DNA from: Lumbricus terrestris
Lineage: Eukaryota; Annelida; Clitellata; Crassiclitellata; Lumbricidae
Reading direction: 5' to 3'
Length of the DNA stretch: 64,000 nucleotides
Assembly: GCA_949752735.1 (NCBI GenBank)
Contig: OX457042.1
Location: 22,272,995 to 22,336,994 of the forward strand
This document shows positions 1-9,602 of the stretch, in pieces. The translations under genes were made by a program, and so were the position numbers. Within the stretch, counting starts at the first letter, position 1; each line of letters starts with the position of its first letter. The notes under the pieces were generated by a model. The model was not told the origin of the DNA and did no database searches. It saw only the letters and a program-made list of their open reading frames with translations.

Positions 1-1015
1 AGCTACGGCTATTGGACTAAAATGTCTCGGCTTTCTGTAAGTAATGACGGGGATGAGAATGAGAGTGAAACTGGACGAGAGGAAAGGGACGGACAACGAT
101 CTTTAGGCCAAGATTCCGGACTGATGGCCATGTTATCCAATATAAACCGAACGCTTTCTAGTGTCCACGACAGACAGCAACAGATAGACGATCGGGTTAG
201 AAGAATGGATGAAGGTCAACGTCAGATTGACGATCGGGTTAGAAGAATGGATGAAGGTCAACGTCAGATTGACGATCGGGTTAGAAGAATGGATGACGGA
301 CTACATGGATTGTCCGACCGACAAAGACGGTTAGAGGAACGATTCACGGAGATGCCCTACGAGACAGACCTAGTATTTGCAGACCCAGATGAAGAGAGAG
401 GAAGGAGCGCGACATGGACATTAATGAGGGACAATAGACGTACGGGTTGGCAGGACGGAGAAGAGGACAGGAGAGAAATCCGGCAGGAAGAGGAAACAAG
501 GGACCAGGAAGTGAGAATTGCGAGAACGGAGGAAGAGGAGGAGATTAGGACGAACCCAGGTAGTGAAGAGAAAACTATCGAAGAGCAATGCGATTCCGCG
601 CCAAAGGCTCGGCCGACACCTCGAGAGGAAGAAGGGAAGGGAACCAGTACAGAGGCTATGCCAGATAGTCGGAGAAGTGCCAGACTGATGAATAAGACTA
701 GGCCCGACTATGCACAACTGGATAGGCTGGGGTTTCCCACCCAGGCCGGTTACTCCGCTATCGTAAGGGAAGGGAGTAGGGAGAGGAGTGAGGAGAGGGC
801 CTCGATGGTCAGAACCGAGGGGGTACCCAAACAACTGGGGGTAGCGCCCCAGTTGGCCCTCTCGGGGACGACAACAACGTTCAATAGGGGCCAACCCCTT
901 TTTAGGACGGGCGATGGAATGGCAGACTGGGGAGGGTTGGAGGACGGACGTTTGGGGATCCCTCCCGGTGGTGCCAGACCAGGCGGCCCACGATTAAAAA
1001 GGGGGGAACGTTACA
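1..1015 (+). repeat. 3' portion of the 5' LTR (U5 with gag start) of LTR element 1
   Basis: This segment matches 5020-6034 base for base as far as I can compare, including identical translations on both strands. The shared block stops at ...TTACA (1011-1015), where the two copies diverge. The other copy starts TGTAAG at 4065, so the LTR is bounded by the inverted pair TGTAA/TTACA. The first ~955 bp of this 5' LTR lie outside the window. The boundary is also supported by a primer-binding site starting 2 nt later. Confidence 0.8.
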
Positions 1016-3489
1016 ATGGCGACGTAGGATGGGATTCGAGTGGAGTACAACGACTAAAAAGGGGGGAACGTTACAATGGCGACGAGGGTGGTGATGTGAG
1101 AGTGAGAACAGAGCGTTACAATGATGAAGAGGCTGGTGGGACTCATGTAAGACAGAGAGACGAAGATGTAGATAGATTTGGAAATGAAAATATGGATGAG
1201 ATGAGAAATTTTGGACATAGAATAGGAGGACAAAATGAAGAAGAGAATAGAGGTGGAATATTAGTTAGAAGAGAAGAAGGAATTAGGAATAAAGACAGAC
1301 AGAGAACTGGCTATGACGAAGAAGAAGAACGAATGAGGATATTTGACTGTAATGAAAAGAGATGGACAGAAAGGGCGACGAACAGAGGAAACGACAACCG
1401 ACAATTAAGATTTGATGAACGTGTGCATGATGAGTATGAAGATGGTGTTGTTTTTGATGATGTTGGGCCGAAATCTAGCCACAGGCAACTAAACCAAAAT
1501 TACGAATCTATTTTGGGGGATCCGAGAAGCGGATACGTGAGTGCTTCAAAAATACTCGCAAGAGGGCGATACGAGAATCTGTTGCCACCGCAAACGCATA
1601 TGTACTCTGGGCACATGATGACTAATGAAACAGCAGTAGAAGGGTTGCCAAGGAGAACAATAACAATGGGGTCGACGAGCTATGAACAATCGACTACAGC
1701 ACAACCGAGACTGAACCATACGGCAGCACAGCAATACAAATCAGTGTCTCAAACGTACGCTGCCACGCCAAAAACATCCATCGCAACACAGACTATGGCA
1801 AACGAGATCAACGACCAAATGAGTCGACCGACTATTGCGAGATCGGGAGGAGAAGATTCGAACAGCAGCGCAATAAGCAAGAATAGTCAGATTAAGTTAG
1901 GATGCTATAACGGGAAAACGGATTTGGCTACGTTTTTGCGGAAATTTAATGTGTGTAGACGACAGAATAGATGGACGGCAATGGATAGCCTAAATCATTT
2001 GACGTGCGCTCTGGTGGAGGAAGCGGCCCATATAATCCCCGATGAGGAAATAGAAGAATTGGAGTCGGCAGAAGAACTAGTGAAAAGATTGAAAGCGAGA
2101 TTTGGCACTGAACAGCAGCAAGCGATGTATAGAGTCCAGTTGAATACGAAAAGACAAAAGCCAAACGAAGATTTGAGTCAACTAGCAGGAGAGATCAGTC
2201 GACTAATGACGCTAGCTTATCCGGGAAGAGCATCAATTCATAGCGAGACAATAGCTATAAAAAGTTATTTAGACGCCATACAGGACCGGGAAATTAGTAT
2301 GAAGACGCAAGAAAAAGAGCCGCAGACATTGACAGAAGCGTTGAAAGTATCTTTAAGACTGCATAGCTATAAACAAGCAGAAAGAAACGGGAATTGGACG
2401 AACAGAGGAAACGACCGTGTACGAACAACCGCAGAACCTGAGGAATATTATGATAGAGAAGCGGAGAGGCGCTATAACAACAACTGGAATGGAAATCGGC
2501 GAGGGAATTTTGGAAACGGGAACCAGAGACGGAGTGACGTCAGAGCTATACGACCTCCGTATAATAATAATAATACATACTCCGCGCCACGCTACAACGA
2601 TTATCAACAAGGAAGAGCACAACAACAGAGATATTATAACAGGCAAGAGGGTCGACCTGATACACGTCGTTGTTATTACTGTCGGGGGCGACATTTGATC
2701 CGTTTTTGTCAAATTAGGATGCAGGATGAGAGAAACGAAATGAGAAACGGGACTAACGACCAACGGAGAGAAGAACAAGAACCGCCAACGCACCATGTCA
2801 GACATTTACTCAGTTCGTCCAGTCCGTATTTGAAAATGTGGCTTAACGGCCATGAACAGGATGTTTTGCTCGACACCGGCTCAAACGTTTCTCTGGTCCC
2901 CGCAAGACTAGTGAGAGACGCGGGCATCAGACCTTCTCAACATACGATTTGTGCCGCCAACAACTCGTCAATAACCATAATTGGGAGGACAAGACTGAGA
3001 CTGCAGATGGTCGGGAGGACGTTCTTCGTGGACGCCCTAGTCACTCCGGAGGTGGACGAGATCTTACTGGGATACAAATGGATGGTGGACAATCACCTCA
3101 TTTGGGATCTACGACAGAAATGGGTCAATATCATGGGACAAAGGGCCGATTTATATTTCCTCAACGAAGAGCCTCGTTGTGGAATGGTGACGGAAGAAGA
3201 AGATGTGGTCGTTTCACCATTCAACGACATGGAGATAGACGCAGCAGTGTTATGGGAACAGGAAGCTGGAGCGGTTGGAATAGAACGTTGCTTCCATGTG
3301 CGAAGGGGAAAAATGCAGTTGAATCGGAGAAGACAGGACGTCAGACGAAAGGAGAAAAATTGCAGTGTACAACAAGGGGAGATGTACAGTGGATTGTTGG
3401 GGACGAAGAGTAAAAAGCCTACAGCAAAGACGTGGAGGAAGAAGAAAAGGAATAAAGGTGCTGTACCTAATCCGAAAGACGCCACGTAG
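22..3489 (+). CDS. gag: Gag-protease polyprotein of LTR element 1, no pol
   Basis: A 1,155-codon frame. Residues 1-331 lie inside the LTR; the rest is internal. Residues about 54-95 hold three 14-residue repeats (QIDDRVRRMDEGQR type, two heptads each), probably a coiled coil. A long charged Arg/Glu-rich region follows. Residues about 624-788 look like a Ty3/gypsy capsid region. A CCHC-like knuckle at 884-896 reads CYYCRGRHLIRFC, with spacing C-x2-C-x3-H-x4-C, one residue short of the usual form. A retropepsin-like domain has the active-site motif LLDTGSN (Asp 951) and a downstream IIGRTRL/DEILLG segment. After about residue 1060 the sequence is basic and unrecognised. No RT, RNase H or integrase core is encoded. 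The start is the first ATG, 22 nt into the window and just past the poly(A) signal of the LTR. Structural and processing role inferred from family. Confidence 0.85.
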   Translation: MSRLSVSNDGDENESETGREERDGQRSLGQDSGLMAMLSNINRTLSSVHDRQQQIDDRVRRMDEGQRQIDDRVRRMDEGQRQIDDRVRRMDDGLHGLSDRQRRLEERFTEMPYETDLVFADPDEERGRSATWTLMRDNRRTGWQDGEEDRREIRQEEETRDQEVRIARTEEEEEIRTNPGSEEKTIEEQCDSAPKARPTPREEEGKGTSTEAMPDSRRSARLMNKTRPDYAQLDRLGFPTQAGYSAIVREGSRERSEERASMVRTEGVPKQLGVAPQLALSGTTTTFNRGQPLFRTGDGMADWGGLEDGRLGIPPGGARPGGPRLKRGERYNGDVGWDSSGVQRLKRGERYNGDEGGDVRVRTERYNDEEAGGTHVRQRDEDVDRFGNENMDEMRNFGHRIGGQNEEENRGGILVRREEGIRNKDRQRTGYDEEEERMRIFDCNEKRWTERATNRGNDNRQLRFDERVHDEYEDGVVFDDVGPKSSHRQLNQNYESILGDPRSGYVSASKILARGRYENLLPPQTHMYSGHMMTNETAVEGLPRRTITMGSTSYEQSTTAQPRLNHTAAQQYKSVSQTYAATPKTSIATQTMANEINDQMSRPTIARSGGEDSNSSAISKNSQIKLGCYNGKTDLATFLRKFNVCRRQNRWTAMDSLNHLTCALVEEAAHIIPDEEIEELESAEELVKRLKARFGTEQQQAMYRVQLNTKRQKPNEDLSQLAGEISRLMTLAYPGRASIHSETIAIKSYLDAIQDREISMKTQEKEPQTLTEALKVSLRLHSYKQAERNGNWTNRGNDRVRTTAEPEEYYDREAERRYNNNWNGNRRGNFGNGNQRRSDVRAIRPPYNNNNTYSAPRYNDYQQGRAQQQRYYNRQEGRPDTRRCYYCRGRHLIRFCQIRMQDERNEMRNGTNDQRREEQEPPTHHVRHLLSSSSPYLKMWLNGHEQDVLLDTGSNVSLVPARLVRDAGIRPSQHTICAANNSSITIIGRTRLRLQMVGRTFFVDALVTPEVDEILLGYKWMVDNHLIWDLRQKWVNIMGQRADLYFLNEEPRCGMVTEEEDVVVSPFNDMEIDAAVLWEQEAGAVGIERCFHVRRGKMQLNRRRQDVRRKEKNCSVQQGEMYSGLLGTKSKKPTAKTWRKKKRNKGAVPNPKDAT
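181..305 (+). repeat. 42-bp in-frame tandem repeat in gag
   Basis: Three copies begin at 181, 223 and 265 (cagatwgacgatcgggtt...). The 42-bp period is 14 codons, so each copy adds two heptads of a likely coiled coil. The same array is repeated at about 5200-5324 in the second LTR. Confidence 0.8.
990..1087 (+). repeat. 60-bp direct duplication of the LTR end and primer site
   Basis: The string cgattaaaaaggggggaacg followed by ttacaatggcgacg occurs at 990-1024 and again, with one base changed, from 1050. The period is 60 bp (20 codons). Each copy carries a purine run, the LTR terminus TTACA and the start of a primer-binding site. The 3' LTR ends like the first copy, so that copy marks the real boundary. 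Confidence 0.8.
1017..1038 (+). other. Primer-binding site, tRNA-Ser(GCT)-like, inside the gag frame
   Basis: Starts TGG, 2 nt after the LTR terminus CA. It reads TGGCGACG-T-AGGATGGGATTCGA. Without the single extra T at 1025 it matches the complement of the 3' end of the conserved metazoan tRNA-Ser(GCT), including the T-loop part. The tRNA sequence is from general knowledge and not from this genome. The site is translated as part of Gag (codons 332-339). Confidence 0.7.
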
Positions 3490-3658
3490 TAAAGCCCGGA
3501 TTGAGTACGTTGACAAACTCAAGCCGTACTTTGGAAGTGACGATAAACGCCAGGACAACCGCCTGCAACGAGCTACGGAGACGCCAAGCGAGGAGGAGGT
3601 CAACGGACGTGAAGCACGACCAAAACGCTTTATAAAGAAACCTAGTCGTTATCAGTAG
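3425..3658 (+). pseudogene. Integrase C-terminal remnant of Ty3/gypsy Pol
   Basis: In the frame +1 to the end of the Gag-protease ORF, a segment reads VLYLIRKTPRSKARIEYVDK then LKPYFG, followed by a polar tail ending at the stop near 3658. The VDKLKPY motif is typical of the extreme C-terminus of Ty3/gypsy Pol. It follows directly on the Gag-protease region, so RT, RNase H and the integrase catalytic core were deleted. The junction lies somewhere in about 3100-3450. This identifies the ancestor as Ty3/gypsy-like. Confidence 0.65.
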
Positions 3659-4040
3659 ACTTAATGTTGCGCTATATAAAAATGTATTACAGGATGATGC
3701 TTAATTAGAATGCATAGAGACTATTAGTAGAGTAATGCTATTGAACTGTCTTTAACTGTGGACGTGCATAATGATCGAGGAAAGATTTTGTTTTTAAATT
3801 AGTAATGAGAGTGCTATTGATGATTATTATCGGATAATTAAGGCTTATGGAACTACTGAGCATATTATGAGGCGATTAGTGACTGCATACTTGCAGAAGA
3901 CATTGAAATGTTATATTGCTATGTGCTAGATTTATATTGTGGTGATTGCATTTTACTGCTTAAGGTATGACTGGTTGATGAATGGTTAAAATAGGCCTAA
4001 CTGTTGTGTACACGCAGTCAATATAATCGTTCCTCATGCT
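3659..4040 (+). other. 3' untranslated internal region of LTR element 1
   Basis: AT-rich, with stops in every frame. It lies between the integrase remnant and the polypurine tract. It contains one TAGGCCTA palindrome near 3992. No other signal is seen. Confidence 0.5.
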
Positions 4041-4064
4041 TCGGAATTAGAGGGGCGGGGGTAT
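4041..4064 (+). other. Polypurine tract of LTR element 1
   Basis: The purine-rich run ggaattagaggggcggggg is followed by tat and then the LTR start TGTAAG at 4065. Its position and composition fit the plus-strand primer of an LTR retrotransposon. Confidence 0.65.
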
Positions 4065-4415
4065 TGTAAGGAAGTAGGGTTCCATTTATACAGCGCCATG
4101 TGACATCGATTATAAGTTAACTGCGTGTATTGCCATGAATGAATGTGTATGGTTATGAGAGTATATGTATGTATGAGTGTGAGTAATATGTGATAGAACT
4201 GCGCCCTGTTTAAGTAGGCCCAGCTGCAAGTGGAGGACTCAGACCTGATTTAATAGACCGATGACGAACAGAGAACTAGGACCTGCATTTGAGGCCTCGG
4301 CGTCTTTACACGTCGATGGCGTGGCATATGCACAGAGACACGCGCACGGACATTAGTAGGACGCAGGCAGACAACGAGAGATACACCATGAAATAGACAG
4401 AGCTGAGGGGAAGTG

Positions 4416-4423
4416 CATAAAAG
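4416..4423 (+). promoter_or_regulatory. TATA-like box in U3 of LTR element 1
   Basis: CATAAAAG lies in a GC-mixed part of the LTR. Possible start sites about 30 nt downstream (near 4447, ggccagttcg) would give a leader of about 0.6 kb before the gag ATG. Judged from sequence only. Confidence 0.35.
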
Positions 4424-5008
4424 AGAGCGATGCTTGTTGCTATGGGCCAGTTCGTCGTCCTCCAGAGGCCAGTTGTTGTGCGAATTGCGAGTTTGAGAGT
4501 TACTGTGCTAGTTCGCTGTGTGCGAGGACGATGCAGAGAAGAGAGGATAAAGGCCCGTATCTAAGGACGATTGTCTAGATTCGATAACAAGTGACGAGTT
4601 AATAGATAAGTCTGCGACACGATAGGATTCAACTACGAGGAGAACAGCGGGGAACGACGAGAAGTGAAGCGATCGTTATACTAGGAATAGACGGCAGGAA
4701 TCGAAGGACGTTGCCGAGAAATTGGAGACTATTACTGATGGTGATTCTGCGAGTTCATGGAAGGAAGGAGGAGACGCTAAAGACGGAATTCTGTGAGAAC
4801 ATATTGAATGAAGGAAGGACTGACACGAGCGATCTGACAGGCAGGTCTCATTATTATTGTTGTTGATAGTGGGAAAAACCCAGGTCTGAAATTAACCCGT
4901 ATTATTGTTGCTGTGCGCTAGGCTAGGCAGAGTGAAAGAGTGAATGCTATAATTAGTTTCTTTGATTATATTGCGCTATCTTGTGTCTTGATTGTATTAA
5001 TTGACTGT

Positions 5009-5014
5009 AATAAA
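5009..5014 (+). terminator. Poly(A) signal AATAAA in LTR element 1
   Basis: AATAAA lies 27 nt upstream of the gag ATG copy at 5041. Cleavage 10-30 nt downstream would put the R/U5 border almost exactly at the start codon, so the coding part of the LTR is U5 and is present only at the 5' end of the genomic RNA. Confidence 0.55.
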
Positions 5015-5040
5015 GACATAGCTACGGCTATTGGACTAAA

Positions 5041-6078
5041 ATGTCTCGGCTTTCTGTAAGTAATGACGGGGATGAGAATGAGAGTGAAACTGGACGAGAG
5101 GAAAGGGACGGACAACGATCTTTAGGCCAAGATTCCGGACTGATGGCCATGTTATCCAATATAAACCGAACGCTTTCTAGTGTCCACGACAGACAGCAAC
5201 AGATAGACGATCGGGTTAGAAGAATGGATGAAGGTCAACGTCAGATTGACGATCGGGTTAGAAGAATGGATGAAGGTCAACGTCAGATTGACGATCGGGT
5301 TAGAAGAATGGATGACGGACTACATGGATTGTCCGACCGACAAAGACGGTTAGAGGAACGATTCACGGAGATGCCCTACGAGACAGACCTAGTATTTGCA
5401 GACCCAGATGAAGAGAGAGGAAGGAGCGCGACATGGACATTAATGAGGGACAATAGACGTACGGGTTGGCAGGACGGAGAAGAGGACAGGAGAGAAATCC
5501 GGCAGGAAGAGGAAACAAGGGACCAGGAAGTGAGAATTGCGAGAACGGAGGAAGAGGAGGAGATTAGGACGAACCCAGGTAGTGAAGAGAAAACTATCGA
5601 AGAGCAATGCGATTCCGCGCCAAAGGCTCGGCCGACACCTCGAGAGGAAGAAGGGAAGGGAACCAGTACAGAGGCTATGCCAGATAGTCGGAGAAGTGCC
5701 AGACTGATGAATAAGACTAGGCCCGACTATGCACAACTGGATAGGCTGGGGTTTCCCACCCAGGCCGGTTACTCCGCTATCGTAAGGGAAGGGAGTAGGG
5801 AGAGGAGTGAGGAGAGGGCCTCGATGGTCAGAACCGAGGGGGTACCCAAACAACTGGGGGTAGCGCCCCAGTTGGCCCTCTCGGGGACGACAACAACGTT
5901 CAATAGGGGCCAACCCCTTTTTAGGACGGGCGATGGAATGGCAGACTGGGGAGGGTTGGAGGACGGACGTTTGGGGATCCCTCCCGGTGGTGCCAGACCA
6001 GGCGGCCCACGATTAAAAAGGGGGGAACGTTACACATGCGCGAAATCACAGACTGCACGTAAGCGTACGTTCGATTAA
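5041..6078 (+). pseudogene. Second copy of the gag 5' part inside the 3' LTR
   Basis: 345 codons. The first 331 match the N-terminal part of the Gag ORF at 22, including the 14-residue repeats. The frame then leaves the LTR at 6034 and adds 14 residues of flanking sequence before a stop. It is a by-product of carrying the gag start in the LTR. It would be translated only if transcription began in the 3' LTR and read outward. Confidence 0.6.
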
Positions 6079-6360
6079 ATACATTATAGGATTAAATATT
6101 TGTGTAGGCCTACGCATGATAATTATATGTCTATTGCTCTACTTAAGCCTGCGCTGTTATAAATAGTTTGCGGTCGAAACAGAATTGAGTCGAATGTTTT
6201 GCGCCTTCACTGGAACTTGCGATCGATCTATCGATTTGCCGTGGGAATTCTCAGTGGTGCTAAACTATCGATCTGTTTATTGATTGATTGATTGACGGAG
6301 AGCGGTCGTTTGCAAGATCGAATGATGTCCGACGTCTTGTCAATGGCTGGTCATCCGAAT

Positions 6361-6715
6361 AAACAAGCGTGCCAGTACATAGGTCTACGTGCATGACAAC
6401 GATGGCATCACTACTGGCAATGCATGACGTAACTAATGTCAACGCATGACGTGACTACTGCCAATGCATGACGCAACTATCGTCAACGCATGATGTCAAC
6501 GCATGACGTGACTACTGTCAACGCGTGACGTGACACTGTCAATGCATGACGTAACTAATGTCAACACATGACATGACTACTGACAAATACATGACGTAAC
6601 TATTGCCAACGCATGATGTCAAGGCATGACGTGACTACTGTCAACGCGTGACGTGACACTGTCAATGCATGACGTAACTAATGTCAACGCATGACGTGAC
6701 TATGAATGACGTGAC
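6361..6715 (+). repeat. Minisatellite with TGACGT core
   Basis: Imperfect tandem units of about 20-22 bp, such as gcatgacgtgactactgtca and gcatgacgtaactaatgtca. Nearly every unit holds TGACGT followed by A or G, the half-site of cAMP-response elements. About 15 units lie just downstream of LTR element 1. Confidence 0.7.
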
Positions 6716-6774
6716 TGTAGTATGGTAGGTGGTATTTGCAGTTTATCGTCACTGTGTGGTAACAAAGACCATTA

Positions 6775-6842
6775 GCGACGCCCTCCTCTTTTATCCAGGC
6801 TTGGGACTGGCACTAGCAAAGTGCAACCAGTGGCGGAGTTAT
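6775..6842 (-). repeat. Repeat copy 1 (GGAGGAGGGCG...CTCCGCCACTG family)
   Basis: gacgccctcctctttta...caaccagtggcggagtta is an imperfect inverted match to 7623-7682. The pair could be terminal repeats of a 0.9-kb element or two separate insertions. Confidence 0.5.
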
Positions 6843-6894
6843 TGAAGTCTGTCCAGCGCTGGCTTGGTAGTGCTGGCGATTAACGAAGGCCTAC

Positions 6895-7088
6895 CAGGGT
6901 TGTTTTTAAGGAATTTTTAGAACTGCACAACCGCTTCTTTCCTTTCCCATCCTCCATGGTAAATTACTTCCAATCGGAGGACAATGACCTCTTTTGCTAG
7001 TTTTAACTGTACAGAAGTGCTTCTACAACTGCACAACTCAATTTAGAACTGCACATTTTCTGTACGACTGCACGTTAAAAAAAAGCAT
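6895..7088 (+). mobile_element. MITE, second copy of the AGGGCT family
   Basis: caggg-tgtttttaaggaatttttag...gcacgttaaaaaaaagc matches 16970-17175 almost along its full length, including the tgcac-rich interior. The right end is degraded. The element may continue into the next repeat at 7090. Confidence 0.65.
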
Positions 7089-7089
7089 T

Positions 7090-7432
7090 CTTGGAGTCAT
7101 GGGCGTATACAGAAATTTTCGAAGGAGCAAAAAGCTTGGGAAAAATTCGTTGATCTTTAAGCTCGAAAATCTGATGACTTTTTCAGTCATTTGGTCGAAC
7201 TTGCCGTGAAATATACACAATTTTAAACTGATGACCTGTTAAAAGTCATGCATGCATTTAGCCAAATTATCTGGAAAATATACCATCATACCATTGATAT
7301 AGCCTACCATTTGAAACCTACTGTTGAAAGCCTTGATCAGACCTAATGGGGTGGGGCACGTTCTATGGACATTTCTGAAGGGGCAATTATAGCCGGATTT
7401 CCCCTCCCCCGTGGATCCGCCCCAGGGCCTAC
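7090..7432 (+). mobile_element. GCGGATACAG-family nonautonomous element, copy 1
   Basis: Starts near ggcgtatacagaaatttt and ends near gtggatccgcc. It shares the internal words gatgacttttttagtcattt, ataccat and ggggcaattatagccggatt with copies at 8241, 17405 and 63070. Nothing in it is coding. Confidence 0.55.
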
Positions 7433-7622
7433 TCACAAGGAAACGCGAAAGCGACGCCAAGAAATTAATTAAAGGCGCTGGATAAATAAGTTCAGCTGTG
7501 TTGACATTGCTGTCCCATTATAATTAGTTCATTCATCTGCGTGTTTGGCATGTAGACATAGGCCTAAGCCACCTAATAGTTATAGGCCTATAATAGAACA
7601 ACTTGAACCTTAATTAACTCCG

Positions 7623-7682
7623 CCACTGCTCGCACTTTGGCAGTGCCACTCCCAAGTCTCGTGAAAGGAGGAGGGCGACACT
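7623..7682 (+). repeat. Repeat copy 2 (CTCCGCCACTG...GGAGGAGGGCG family)
   Basis: aactccgccactgctcgcac...gtgaaaggaggagggcgaca; inverted relative to 6775-6842 and direct relative to 9031-9098. Confidence 0.5.
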
Positions 7683-7998
7683 AGAATCGTCTTAGGTATA
7701 CGACGTCACAGTGTCGTTAACAGCAAACAATTAAGCCAAGAGAAACCTTAACCGGTTTCATGTTTGCTCAGCTTGAGAGAGGCAATAATAATTAGGCTAT
7801 TGTTTACTGTTTGGAAGTCAAAGTAAACAGAACACATGATGTACAAACTTAATTTACTTGTGATAAATGCTTCTTTCTTTTAATTTATTGTCCTTCTGAA
7901 TGAATTCAACTTCACAGTATTTCATATTGATCGCTTTAATTCATTACTTTAATTTCATAGGCCTATTGATCATTTGTTTGTAAACACACTCTCAATGG

Positions 7999-8166
7999 CA
8001 GTGGTGTAGTGGGGCGGGGACGCGGGGGGACGCCGTCCCCCCACTTTTTTGCAAAATTCTTGCAAGATTGCACTTTTTGCTACAGTTTCTACTTCAATTT
8101 CCATGGCGTCCCCCCACTTCAATTTCCAGGCGTCCCCCCACTTCATTTTTTAGGACTACACCACTG
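7999..8166 (+). mobile_element. hAT-type MITE, 168 bp, TSD CTCAATGG
   Basis: Terminal repeats CAGTGGTGTAGT and ACTACACCACTG form a perfect 12-bp pair. The perfect 8-bp target duplication CTCAATGG occurs at 7991-7998 and 8167-8174. The interior has three cgtcccccca blocks. The 8-bp duplication and CAGTGG terminus fit the hAT superfamily. Confidence 0.85.
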
Positions 8167-8240
8167 CTCAATGGCTACCTTTCATTAAAAGGCGTTTGAT
8201 CTCTTTCAATTAATGAATACTCATTAGTCATTACTCACAT

Positions 8241-8298
8241 CAGAGGCGGATACAGAAATGGGGGACCATGGCCGGATTGCCCTCTGGATCCGCCTCTG
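8241..8298 (+). mobile_element. Minimal 58-bp hAT-type MITE (GCGGATACAG family)
   Basis: CAGAGGCGGATACAG at the left and CTGGATCCGCCTCTG at the right form imperfect terminal repeats. The flanks actcacat and tctcacat match at 7 of 8 positions as an 8-bp target duplication. It is an extreme deletion form of the family also present at 7090, 17405 and 63070. Confidence 0.75.
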
Positions 8299-9030
8299 TC
8301 TCACATCAGGACTATTATTTTGTTTCCCTGCGCGTCCGTAGCCTATTTCTCCTTTGGTCGTCTGACTATAAATTCACATGGGCTATAATTATAGGGTACC
8401 TAGGCCTATATAATTAAGACAGCGAATTTTAGCGACTATATAATAAAACGATTAATTAGGCGTAGGCCTAATCGTTTTATTTGGACGTTTTCGATTAAGT
8501 TTCAATTATTTATTTGGCTCATATTTCGCGATTTCAAGCTGCCGTTTCCGGAATAAACACCATGGTGAACATTGATAATAAATAAAATTGTGCGAAGCTT
8601 TTGAGTAGCGAATAAAATTTGAAGATCAATAAATTTAATTAGTTTAATTAGGCCTACTAATTGTCCCAATATAACCGATGTAGCATATATCTACACACTA
8701 GATGGGCACCCGACGTTTCCAGGAAAATTTCTGTCTATCGTCCCGACGTCCCCCCCCCCACAGACAGAAGTACTGATGTGTAGGCCTATGCTGATATTTC
8801 AAAAATAACAGGCCTACATTCCGGGCAATCCATAGTGGGATATGTAAACAACATCGACAGAAATCCAGCCTGCGGGCTGACCTACATGTAGCTTCCCCTG
8901 GATAGCCTAGTGACCTTTCTACGACCTGGTTTTGGCGCATCATGCAATTTTACCGACGATATAAAAATTCCTACTTAGGTCTATTAAGCTATATATATAT
9001 ATAGGCCTACTTGTATAACAGTGAATGAAC

Positions 9031-9098
9031 AACTCCGCCACAGTTAACACTCTGACAGTGCCAGTCTCGAGTTTCGATGAAGGAGGAGGGCGACACTC
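9031..9098 (+). repeat. Repeat copy 3 (CTCCGCCAC...GGAGGAGGGCG family)
   Basis: aactccgccacagttaacac...atgaaggaggagggcgacac, direct to 7623-7682. Confidence 0.5.
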
Positions 9099-9534
9099 TT
9101 ATATGACAGCGTCGTCAAACAGCAAGTCGGCAACATGTAAGCGAATGAACAATAGGCCTATGCCGATCAATTAGCCTACTGGGCCTATAAATGCTTGTTC
9201 TTTTGTTCGTTCGTTCGTATTGCTTAGGGCATCATCGTCTTCAAATAAGCACGTCTAACCTGGTGACTCCCAAGTGTAGGTTCGGCTATGTGATGTGCAG
9301 TTTTATAACACTGTTTATCATGGTCCTATATAATTAATTCGCAAATAGGCCTAGCTACCTCTACATCATCGTGCACTACGTGCAGCCTACAGTAGCCTAA
9401 CTGTTCTGTGGTGGATTGACAGATTGCTATCCTATGGGTTTACATGTATATAGTCTCGACTTCAGACTTTTAATATAAATGCCTACTTGACAAATGAATT
9501 AAGCCAATTAAGACCATGTAGCCTATTCGTAGGA

Positions 9535-9602
9535 TGATGATGATGATGATGATGATGATCATCATCATCATCATCACCATCAGCGTCGTCGTCATCGTCA
9601 TC
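9535..9602. repeat. Mirror (ATG)n-(ATC)n microsatellite
   Basis: A (atg)n run is followed directly by (atc)n, then imperfect gtc/atc triplets. The junction gatgatgatcatcatc is a perfect palindrome that could fold into a long hairpin. Confidence 0.8.

Larger units (their letters stand above)
4065..6034 (+). mobile_element. 3' LTR of LTR element 1 (1,970 bp, TGTAA...TTACA)
   Basis: Begins after the polypurine tract with TGTAAG and ends CGTTACA, where similarity to 1-1015 stops. U3/R covers about 4065-5030, with a TATA-like box and AATAAA. U5 (about 5030-6034) holds the first 331 gag codons. U5 is about 1 kb, far longer than usual. The flank begins catgc at 6035, but the matching target duplication would lie outside the window. 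The two overlapping LTR segments look identical, suggesting a recent insertion. Confidence 0.75.

Noticed and set aside
421..894. 157-codon minus-strand frame antisense to gag, repeated at 5440-5913
   Set aside because: It is the shadow of a purine-rich Gag frame. Conservation between the two places is explained by the LTR repeat.
5019..6034. Second gag copy as a truncated tandem retroelement
   Set aside because: The alternative that it is part of the LTR explains the TGTAA/TTACA ends, the primer site next to 1015 and the point of divergence; it remains possible until the left flank is seen.
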